Assembly (NCBI GenBank): GCA_964605545.1
Contig: CAZSCX010000020.1
Location: forward strand, 1 to 10,720
Origin: DAOTMI01 sp964605545
GTDB lineage: Bacteria; Patescibacteriota; Microgenomatia; UBA12405
Length of the DNA: 10,720 nucleotides
Direction of reading: 5' to 3'
Within the stretch, counting starts at the first letter, position 1; every line of letters starts with the position of its first letter. Below are positions 1 through 4,998 of this stretch, one piece after another. A program made the translations under genes and the position numbers. The notes beneath the pieces were generated by a model. The model searched no databases. It was not told the DNA's origin and worked only from the letters and a program-made list of their open reading frames with translations.

Positions 1-429
1 GTCGAAGAACCTACTGCCACTCCAACTATTGCTGTCACCGAAGTCAAAAAAGATATCAAAATCCAAGTTTTAAACGCTACTGAAATAAATGGTCAGGCAG
101 CTACCTTAAAAGAAATGCTTACTAAACTAGGTTTCACCTCTGTTGCTGTAGGCAATGCCAAAGATTATGTTGATGGCAACGAAATCCGACTTAAAACCAA
201 AAATGCTTCCGATTCTGCCTATTTTAAAGCCAAGTTACCTGAATTTCCGGCCGAATTTACCGAATTATCGGATAGCTCCACCTATGATGCCGTCTTTGTT
301 ATTGGCACCGATCTCAAAACAGGGACTTCTTCTCCAGCACCAACAAAAATTACTACACCGGCCGCTACTACTTCAAGTACAGTCACTCCAACAGCTAAAC
401 CCAGTGCTACTCCTACCGAATCCGAGTAA
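1..429 (+). CDS. LytR C-terminal domain protein, 3' end only
   Basis: The reading frame is open from the first base to a TAA at 427-429, giving 142 residues of a protein that begins upstream. Residues about 19-103 look like a LytR_C domain: a beta strand reading KIQVLNAT, then a helix (GQAATLKEMLTKLGF), then further strands ending in YDAVFVIGTD. In LytR-CpsA-Psr proteins this domain lies outside the cell, behind a membrane anchor and often behind the LCP phosphotransferase that attaches glycopolymers to the wall; it also occurs without LCP. The domain is flanked by Thr/Pro/Ser/Ala-rich linkers (residues 2-14 and the last 35 or so), typical of exported surface segments. A role in the envelope fits the rhamnose genes downstream, but that link is inference. 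Whether an LCP domain precedes this piece cannot be seen. Confidence 0.75.
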   Translation, partial: VEEPTATPTIAVTEVKKDIKIQVLNATEINGQAATLKEMLTKLGFTSVAVGNAKDYVDGNEIRLKTKNASDSAYFKAKLPEFPAEFTELSDSSTYDAVFVIGTDLKTGTSSPAPTKITTPAATTSSTVTPTAKPSATPTESE

Positions 430-448
430 AAGCTAAAATAAATTTTGT

Positions 449-457
449 TGTTATTTT
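449..457 (+). promoter_or_regulatory. Weak extended -10 candidate for the 473-823 gene
   Basis: TGT followed by TATTTT resembles the TGNTATAAT elements seen elsewhere in the window but matches the hexamer at only four of six positions. It ends 15 bases before the ATG at 473, predicting a leader of about 8 bases. No -35 is evident. This is weak evidence in an A/T-rich gap. Confidence 0.25.
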
Positions 458-472
458 ATTTACTCCATTTCT

Positions 473-823
473 ATGGAAAAAATATCTTTATTATCAAAAA
501 TTAGGCATTCTGCAACCGAATTTGGATTTCTTTGTGATGATAAGCCAAAAGATTTGGCTCTTGGCAAGGAAATTCAGCACAAAAATATTTTTCATCAAAC
601 GAAATCAGAACGATATTGTTTTACGATTATTCAACCGGTACACGACAATGAATTAGTTGCTTATTATCCAAAAGATATTAAAGAAGAATATATGGAGTTT
701 TTACACAAATTTAATCATCGTCTTAAAATAGCCGACAATATCAATGCTTCTCTAGTATTTCTTCCCCACGACACTCGTTTTTTCCGGCCTCGTAGCCAAA
801 ATCTTGTTAAGTATATTTTTTAA
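473..823 (+). CDS. Hypothetical protein, 116 aa
   Basis: An ATG opens a 116-residue frame, 43 bases after the preceding stop. I do not recognise a family. The protein is mixed in composition, rich in Lys, Phe, His and Asp, with no signal peptide or membrane segment, so it is probably cytoplasmic. A helical middle part (KDIKEEYMEFLHKFNHRLKI, about residues 66-85) is the clearest structured stretch. There is no Shine-Dalgarno site; a weak extended -10-like site lies at 449-457. The last 23 codons overlap, tail to tail, the end of the gene on the other strand, so the true C-terminus may have been extended by loss of an earlier stop. It could be spurious, but its length and protein-like composition favour a real gene. 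Confidence 0.5.
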   Translation: MEKISLLSKIRHSATEFGFLCDDKPKDLALGKEIQHKNIFHQTKSERYCFTIIQPVHDNELVAYYPKDIKEEYMEFLHKFNHRLKIADNINASLVFLPHDTRFFRPRSQNLVKYIF

Positions 824-1258
824 AATTTCAATCTCTTCTTCTTGATTTTTTGTAATTGGACTTCCTGCCCTTATACTTTTTTCTCTAATCTTTAAAGGTT
901 CTGGTTTAACGATTTCAAAACCCGTATACTCATTAATTATTATTCCATTTTCATCAATTGCAAAGCGGCTCGGTCCTTTATTCAAACCTTGCACCTCATT
1001 TCTTAAGGATAATATTTCTAAATATTGTTTTTCTTCAATCCCTTTCTCTAAATAGGTAACCATATTAACAATATTTACTCTTTTTTGTTTTCTGGTATCT
1101 TCATAAGGAAAGCTTAAACTCAAAGCTAAATTATCTATTCTTAATAGTTTTTTTCTTTGAAACATTTCAATCTCCGCCACTTCACCCATTTTTAACACCA
1201 ATTGATTAATTTCTCTTATAGACTTCAATATTTTCTTATCTTCTATCTTTCTTTCCAT
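752..1258 (-). CDS. Hypothetical protein, 168 aa
   Basis: The frame runs from an ATG at 1258 to a TAG at 752-754. I do not recognise a family. The protein is strongly charged (many Lys, Glu, Arg) and predicted soluble. Residues about 1-35 look helical (ending in MGEVAEIEMFQRKK). A middle section, about residues 95-125, has the feel of a small beta unit (RFAIDENGIIINEYTGFEIV). A second Glu/Lys-rich helix (about residues 136-154, EEEIEILKNILNKIL) precedes a basic tail. The start is well supported because an extended -10 (1266-1274) ends 7 bases upstream, so the mRNA should begin at or next to the ATG. Its 3' end overlaps the 473-823 gene by 72 bases, and its 5' end is divergent from rmlB across a 51-base gap. 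Confidence 0.65.
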   Translation of the reverse strand: MERKIEDKKILKSIREINQLVLKMGEVAEIEMFQRKKLLRIDNLALSLSFPYEDTRKQKRVNIVNMVTYLEKGIEEKQYLEILSLRNEVQGLNKGPSRFAIDENGIIINEYTGFEIVKPEPLKIREKSIRAGSPITKNQEEEIEILKNILNKILATRPEKTSVVGKKY

Positions 1259-1265
1259 ATGGCCG

Positions 1266-1274
1266 ATTATAGCA
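1266..1274 (-). promoter_or_regulatory. Extended -10 promoter, leaderless, for the 752-1258 gene
   Basis: On the minus strand the nonamer is TGCTATAAT, a perfect extended -10. Its hexamer ends 7 bases before the ATG at 1258, so the predicted transcription start falls on or beside the first base of the start codon. No -35 at 16-18 bases upstream is recognisable, as expected for an extended -10 promoter. Confidence 0.65.
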
Positions 1275-1292
1275 CAAGCCTCAGTTACAATT

Positions 1293-1301
1293 TGCTATAC
1301 T
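1293..1301 (+). promoter_or_regulatory. Extended -10 promoter, leaderless, for rmlB
   Basis: TGCTATACT matches an extended -10 with one mismatch in the hexamer. It ends 8 bases before the rmlB ATG at 1310, which again predicts a leaderless transcript. It lies back to back with the minus-strand promoter at 1266-1274, only 18 bases apart, so the two polymerase footprints must overlap. Confidence 0.6.
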
Positions 1302-1309
1302 AAACCTAT

Positions 1310-2311
1310 ATGAAACTTTTAATCACCGGTGGCCTGGGTTTTATCGGCACCAACTTCATCCGTTATTGGTTTCAAAATCATCCCGACGATAGCATCGTCA
1401 ATCTCGACAAAGTCACTTACGCCGCCAATCCGGCAAATTTAACCGAATTTGAGGGAAAAGATAACTATAAATTTATTAAAGGTGACATTTGTGACAAAAA
1501 TGTCGTCGAACAAGCCATGGAAGGTATAGATTTAATTATCCATTTTGCCGCCGAATCTCATGTTGACCGATCCCTCGATGACCCTGAATTATTTTTACGA
1601 ACCAATATTTTGGGCACCTTTAATTTATTAAATATCGCCTCCAAAAAAAATATTCGTTTTCATCACATTTCTACCGATGAAGTTTTTGGTGCTTTGGAAC
1701 TTGGTACCGAAGATAAGTTCAGCGAATCCACACCTTATGACCCCCGTTCACCATATTCATCCTCAAAAGCCTCTTCCGATCATTTAGTTCGCAGTTTTTT
1801 TCACTCCTTTAATTTACCAATAACAATTTCTAATTGTTCCAACAATTACGGTCCTTATCAATCACCGGAAAAATTTTTACCTCGCATGATTACCAATTTG
1901 TTAACTGACCAAAAAGTTAAAGTTTATGGTGACGGTTTAAATGTTCGCGACTGGCTTCATGTTCTTGATCATTGCCGCGCCATTGAAGCAATAATTACCA
2001 AAGGTAAAATAGGGGAGACTTATGTCATTGGCGGCCTGACAAAAGATGTAAATAATTTAGAACTTACAAAAACTGTTTTGGCTTTAATGGGCAAAGGCGA
2101 AGATCAAATCGAATTTGTCGCCGATCGTCCCGGTCATGATAGGCGATACGCCGTAAATTGGGAGAAAATTAAAAAAGAACTTGCGTGGTCACCTCAATAT
2201 ACTTTCGAAGAAGGTATCAAAGCAACTGTTGATTGGTACACTCAAAACCAATCCTGGTGGCAAGCTTCCAAATCCGAAGCCGAACAATTTTATAAGAAAA
2301 TCGGGAGATAA
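1310..2311 (+). CDS. rmlB: dTDP-glucose 4,6-dehydratase RmlB
   Basis: This enzyme converts dTDP-D-glucose to dTDP-4-keto-6-deoxy-D-glucose, the second step of dTDP-L-rhamnose synthesis, in the cytoplasm with bound NAD+. At 333 residues it is close to the usual length. The Rossmann NAD motif TGGLGFIG is at residues 6-13, and HFAAESHVDRS follows at about 78-88. The catalytic Thr-Asp-Glu triad sits in STDEVFG (T122, D123, E124), and the Tyr-x-x-x-Lys pair is Y149/K153. The conserved RDWLHVLDH block is at 213-221. These features distinguish RmlB from generic SDR epimerases. The start is fixed by the adjacent promoter, which leaves no room for a leader. It is the first gene of an rmlB-rmlC pair; the stop overlaps the rmlC ribosome binding site. 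Confidence 0.93.
   Translation: MKLLITGGLGFIGTNFIRYWFQNHPDDSIVNLDKVTYAANPANLTEFEGKDNYKFIKGDICDKNVVEQAMEGIDLIIHFAAESHVDRSLDDPELFLRTNILGTFNLLNIASKKNIRFHHISTDEVFGALELGTEDKFSESTPYDPRSPYSSSKASSDHLVRSFFHSFNLPITISNCSNNYGPYQSPEKFLPRMITNLLTDQKVKVYGDGLNVRDWLHVLDHCRAIEAIITKGKIGETYVIGGLTKDVNNLELTKTVLALMGKGEDQIEFVADRPGHDRRYAVNWEKIKKELAWSPQYTFEEGIKATVDWYTQNQSWWQASKSEAEQFYKKIGR
2303..2307 (+). promoter_or_regulatory. Shine-Dalgarno site of rmlC
   Basis: GGGAG lies 8 bases before the ATG at 2316, inside the last codons of rmlB. It decides the rmlC start: an earlier in-frame ATG at 2181 would add 45 residues of rmlB-overlapping sequence with no counterpart in RmlC proteins. This is the only clear Shine-Dalgarno site in the window and belongs to the only operon-internal gene whose start is visible. 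Confidence 0.75.
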
Positions 2312-2315
2312 AAAT

Positions 2316-2861
2316 ATGCAATTTACACGCTCAAGCAAAATAAACGATATCATCATTATCACCCCCGATGTCTTTGGCGATGAAAGGGGTTTCTTCATGG
2401 AAACTTATCGCGAAAATATTTTTGCCGAAAATGGTATCGATGTCAAATTTATTCAAGACAACCATTCCCGCTCTCAAAAAGGTGTTTTACGCGGCATGCA
2501 TTTTCAAAAACCACCTTTTACTCAAAGTAAATTGGTCAGGTGTACCAAAGGCATCGTTCTCGATGTTGTTGTCGATTGCCGTCAAAATTCGGAAACTTTT
2601 GGCCAATTTGAAATGGTAGAAATTTCCGAAGAAAACAAAAAAATGGTTTTTATTCCAAAGGGCTTTGCCCATGGTTTTGTCGCCCTAACAGATATTGCCG
2701 ACTTCCAATATAAATGTGATAATTATTACAATAAAGAATCAGAAGGTGGTATTCTCTATAACGATCCAAAGATTGGCATTCCTTGGCCGGAAATGGAATA
2801 TATAATTTCCGACAAAGATAAGCTTCTCGGCGACCTAGATACGGTTAGAGGTATATTTTGA
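2316..2861 (+). CDS. rmlC: dTDP-4-dehydrorhamnose 3,5-epimerase RmlC
   Basis: A cupin-fold epimerase that inverts C3 and C5 of dTDP-4-keto-6-deoxyglucose, the third step to dTDP-L-rhamnose. From the ATG at 2316 the protein is 181 residues, the standard size. Visible family motifs in order are GDERGFF (21-27), DNHSRS (48-53), LRGMHFQ with the catalytic His62 (58-64), Lys72, VVVDCRQNSETFGQ (84-97), IPKGFAHGF with His119 (113-121) and a Tyr pair at 137-138. The gene starts four bases after the rmlB stop and is probably translationally coupled to it. It ends in TGA, showing that TGA is read as stop here. Confidence 0.93.
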   Translation: MQFTRSSKINDIIIITPDVFGDERGFFMETYRENIFAENGIDVKFIQDNHSRSQKGVLRGMHFQKPPFTQSKLVRCTKGIVLDVVVDCRQNSETFGQFEMVEISEENKKMVFIPKGFAHGFVALTDIADFQYKCDNYYNKESEGGILYNDPKIGIPWPEMEYIISDKDKLLGDLDTVRGIF

Positions 2862-2869
2862 GATTAATG

Positions 2870-2907
2870 TTCTCCCTTGTCAAAGGGAGAATTAAAGAGG
2901 GATTTTG
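2870..2907 (+). repeat. Palindromic repeat, intergenic copy
   Basis: A 9-bp stem (2870-2878 with 2883-2891) closes on the four-base loop GTCA and is followed by AGAGGGATTTTG. The same core (CCC, GTCA loop, GGGAGA, then AGAGGG and TTTG) recurs at 3877-3939, so the two appear to be copies of one family. It lies between rmlC and the rmlD promoter. The stem is not followed by a run of T, so I do not call it an intrinsic terminator, although it could attenuate read-through from rmlC. Confidence 0.55.
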
Positions 2908-2914
2908 TTATAAT
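2906..2914 (+). promoter_or_regulatory. Extended -10 promoter, leaderless, for rmlD
   Basis: TGTTATAAT is a perfect extended -10 whose hexamer ends 5 bases before the rmlD ATG at 2920. The arrangement is nearly identical to the promoter at 8813-8821 (same nonamer, same 5-base gap). No -35 is visible. It suggests rmlD is transcribed on its own as a leaderless mRNA, even though it lies just behind rmlBC. Confidence 0.6.
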
Positions 2915-2919
2915 TAATT

Positions 2920-3798
2920 ATGAAAATCATTGGCACGGGTTTATCCGGTTTAGTTGGTTCAAGGATTGTTGAATTATTACCAGATTATCAATTTATCGAT
3001 TATTCCCTAGCTACAGGCATATCTATTCTTGATCCAAATCAATTAGAAGAAGCCACTGCCAAAAATTCCGACTTTGATTGCTTTATTCATTTGGCCGCCT
3101 TTACCGACACCAATCAAGCCTGGGCTCAAAACGGTGACGAAAACGGTCTTTGCTATCAACTCAATGTTGTCGGTACCAGAAATATTGTTAATTTGTGCAA
3201 AAAATACAACAAACACCTAATCGCCATTTCCACCGATTTTGTTTTTGACGGTACTAAAGAAGGGGCTTATATCGAAGAAGATGCCCCCAACCCAATCGAA
3301 TGGTACGGCAAAACAAAATATTTAGCCGAACAGGAAGTTTTAAATTCCGGCATTTCCGCATCTATCGTCCGTATCTCTTATCCCTATCGTGCCGCTTTTG
3401 CCGACAAAAAAGATCTTGTCAGAAAAGTCATTGATGCTATAAAAACCAATACTCTCAATCCCATGTTTGCTGATCAAATTACCACCCCTACTTTTGTTGA
3501 TGACATTGCTATGGGTATAAAATATTTTATTGAAAATAAACCAAGCGGCATTTTTCATTTAGTCGGTTCATCTTCCCAATCTCCTTTTGAAATGTGCCAA
3601 AAAATCGCCGAAATTTGGGGATTCGATCCAAAACTGGTCCGGCAGGGAAGTTTGGAGGAATATATAAAAACTTTGCCCGCTGGCTCTCGCCCATGGCAAA
3701 AAAACCTCGCCATCAGCAATGAAAAAATAAAATCTTTGGGTATTTCCACAAAAACCCTCACCGAAGGCCTCATAGAAATGAAGCAACAACTTCCTTAG
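2920..3798 (+). CDS. rmlD: dTDP-4-dehydrorhamnose reductase RmlD
   Basis: This NAD(P)H-dependent reductase makes dTDP-L-rhamnose from the 4-keto intermediate, the last step of the pathway. The protein is 292 residues, usual for RmlD. The nucleotide-binding GxxGxxG is at residues 7-13 (GLSGLVG), HLAAFTDT follows at 57-64, STDFVFDG (with S104, T105, D106) is at 104-111, and the SDR pair is Y129/K133 in WYGKTK. A TPTFVDD block about two thirds along is typical of the family. The first glycine motif is slightly unlike textbook RmlD, so a related sugar-nucleotide reductase is possible, but position after rmlB and rmlC supports the call. Its last 29 bases overlap the 3' end of the convergent flavoprotein gene. 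Confidence 0.85.
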   Translation: MKIIGTGLSGLVGSRIVELLPDYQFIDYSLATGISILDPNQLEEATAKNSDFDCFIHLAAFTDTNQAWAQNGDENGLCYQLNVVGTRNIVNLCKKYNKHLIAISTDFVFDGTKEGAYIEEDAPNPIEWYGKTKYLAEQEVLNSGISASIVRISYPYRAAFADKKDLVRKVIDAIKTNTLNPMFADQITTPTFVDDIAMGIKYFIENKPSGIFHLVGSSSQSPFEMCQKIAEIWGFDPKLVRQGSLEEYIKTLPAGSRPWQKNLAISNEKIKSLGISTKTLTEGLIEMKQQLP

Positions 3799-4939
3799 CC
3801 TGGCGTATCGCGTAATTCGTCCCCCTATCCTGCGGATATATCTGCGCAAAATTCATGTGAATAATTTTTTGTGTTTCGCCCCTGTCAAGGGGAGATGCCC
3901 CGCAGCGGCGGGGCAGAGGGGTTTGAGACGGGGGATTTGGAATATGTTGCGCATTCTTAAATCTAAACACATACTTTTCCTCCACCTCTTTCTCTTCAAA
4001 ATCCTTAAACATCTTTTTCAAATATTCAAAAAATTCTTTATAAATCACTTCATCGTCCACTTTAAAATATTTATGATCCTGCGGATAATATCCGCCCATA
4101 TAATACACATGTTTTCCGTAATCATTGACAAAATTCGTATGCTGGATAAACGCGATAAACGGCGCCTTCAAATCATTTATATTATGCCAATAATATTTTG
4201 ATAAATTTTGTTTTGAGGTAAACAAAACGTCGACCGCCCCCAAATATTTCACCGATTTTATTGGGCTGGTATCAATTACAAAATCAAAATCTTTTAAATC
4301 TTTTCCACTTACTTCTTTATTAATAATTTTTAAACTATTTGATAGTTTTTCGATTATTTGATAAAAACCGCCTCTCAAATATCCAAGTTCGCTATGTCCT
4401 CTAAAATGTATTCTCGCCCAAAACCACGTCATCTCAATATCTTTATAATATTTGCCAAATTTACCTTTCAATAACGGTTTCCACAAAACCTCCCAAACAT
4501 TTTTTCCAAAATATTTTTGCAACCATTCATACGCTTTTACATTTTCAAATTTTTTGAAATTATTTTCTTTTTGTAAATAAATTGACACCAATCCTAACCG
4601 AATTTTATCGATCAAATTTAGTGGTAAAAAATTTAGTAAATCAACAGGGGAGTTAAAAGCATACAAATTATTCTGATAATAAACCGCCATATTTTCTTTT
4701 CTCCATTGCATTTTTTCTCCCAAACCCAGCTCATTTATCAATTCCATAATATATTTATCACTTTTGAAAATATGATGATAGGTTTTTTCGAGATATTTAC
4801 CTCCGAGTTTGAAACTACCTAATAATCCGCCAATTTCTTTTTCTTTTTCAAAAATTGTGATTTCAAATTTATCTTTTAGTTTATAGCCCAAATAAAGTCC
4901 CCCTATCCCTGCCCCAATTATTGCCATCTTCTTCTTCAT
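3770..4939 (-). CDS. FAD-dependent amine-oxidase / UDP-galactopyranose-mutase-like flavoprotein
   Basis: Taken from the ATG at 4939 the protein has 389 residues. It opens with the Rossmann FAD motif GAGIGG (9-14) and the ribose-binding acid E31 in FEKEKEIGGLLGS. A central stretch (172-192, WFWARIHFRG to LRGGF) and the C-terminal QIYPQDRGTNYA (366-377) are characteristic of the COG1232 / protoporphyrinogen-oxidase-like group that includes UDP-galactopyranose mutases. The substrate cannot be told from sequence; a sugar-nucleotide or surface-glycan role is inferred from the rml neighbours. Residues about 336-355 are encoded by a palindromic repeat and look unlike the rest of the protein. An ATG at 4993 would add 18 residues ahead of the usual MKKKMAIIGAG start, and ATG 4927 is an alternative. 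The 3' end overlaps rmlD by 29 bases. Confidence 0.8.
   Translation of the reverse strand: MKKKMAIIGAGIGGLYLGYKLKDKFEITIFEKEKEIGGLLGSFKLGGKYLEKTYHHIFKSDKYIMELINELGLGEKMQWRKENMAVYYQNNLYAFNSPVDLLNFLPLNLIDKIRLGLVSIYLQKENNFKKFENVKAYEWLQKYFGKNVWEVLWKPLLKGKFGKYYKDIEMTWFWARIHFRGHSELGYLRGGFYQIIEKLSNSLKIINKEVSGKDLKDFDFVIDTSPIKSVKYLGAVDVLFTSKQNLSKYYWHNINDLKAPFIAFIQHTNFVNDYGKHVYYMGGYYPQDHKYFKVDDEVIYKEFFEYLKKMFKDFEEKEVEEKYVFRFKNAQHIPNPPSQTPLPRRCGASPLDRGETQKIIHMNFAQIYPQDRGTNYAIRQAKEVVASFL
3877..3939 (+). repeat. Palindromic repeat inside the flavoprotein coding sequence
   Basis: A G/C-rich island in an A/T-rich gene. It contains one hairpin with stem CCCCT/AGGGG (3879-3883 with 3888-3892, loop GTCA) and a second with an 8-bp stem (3896-3903 with 3908-3915, loop AGCG), then AGAGGGGTTTG and a further run of G. 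The first hairpin, its loop and the AGAGGG-TTTG tail match the intergenic repeat at 2870-2907; the second hairpin replaces its short ATTAA spacer. On the minus strand it is read in frame, without a stop, as a Pro/Arg-rich segment (PSQTPLPRRCGASPLDRGE). Confidence 0.65.
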
Positions 4940-4945
4940 ATTTCT

Positions 4946-4951
4946 GTATAA
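4946..4951 (-). promoter_or_regulatory. Possible -10 for the flavoprotein gene
   Basis: On the minus strand TTATAC lies 6 bases before the ATG at 4939, with TATACA one base further on. Either could act as a -10 for a leaderless mRNA, or for a leader of about 12 bases if translation starts at ATG 4927. There is no TGN extension and no clear -35, so support is weaker than at the other divergent starts. Confidence 0.35.
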
Positions 4952-4955
4952 TTTA

Positions 4956-4964
4956 TGATATGAT
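4956..4964 (+). promoter_or_regulatory. Possible extended -10 for fusA
   Basis: TGATATGAT fits the extended -10 pattern with five of six hexamer matches and would give a leader of about 28 bases before the fusA ATG at 4999. A perfect TATAAT at 4947-4952, lacking a correctly spaced TG, is an alternative with a leader of about 40 bases. No Shine-Dalgarno site precedes the ATG. I cannot choose between the two from sequence alone. Confidence 0.35.
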
Positions 4965-4998
4965 ACTATGTTTAAATACCATTTACTAATCATAATTT

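Noticed and set aside
434..458. Inverted repeat TAAAATAA / TTATTTTA after the LytR_C gene, possibly a terminator
   Set aside because: The 8-bp stem is entirely A/T, with a 9-base loop, and no G/C-rich stem or clear T run follows it. Such matches are expected by chance in this A/T-rich gap.
2181..2315. N-terminal extension of RmlC from an upstream in-frame ATG
   Set aside because: It would overlap rmlB by 131 bases and add 45 residues absent from RmlC proteins; the Shine-Dalgarno site at 2303-2307 and the 181-residue length favour 2316.
4085..4099. Perfect palindrome GCGGAT-AAT-ATCCGC as a possible operator
   Set aside because: It is internal to the flavoprotein coding sequence over the YYPQD codons, has no second copy near a promoter, and is short enough to be chance.
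4940..4993. 18-residue extension of the flavoprotein from ATG 4993
   Set aside because: The FAD motif should lie within about 10 residues of the start, and the extension would consume nearly the whole divergent promoter gap.
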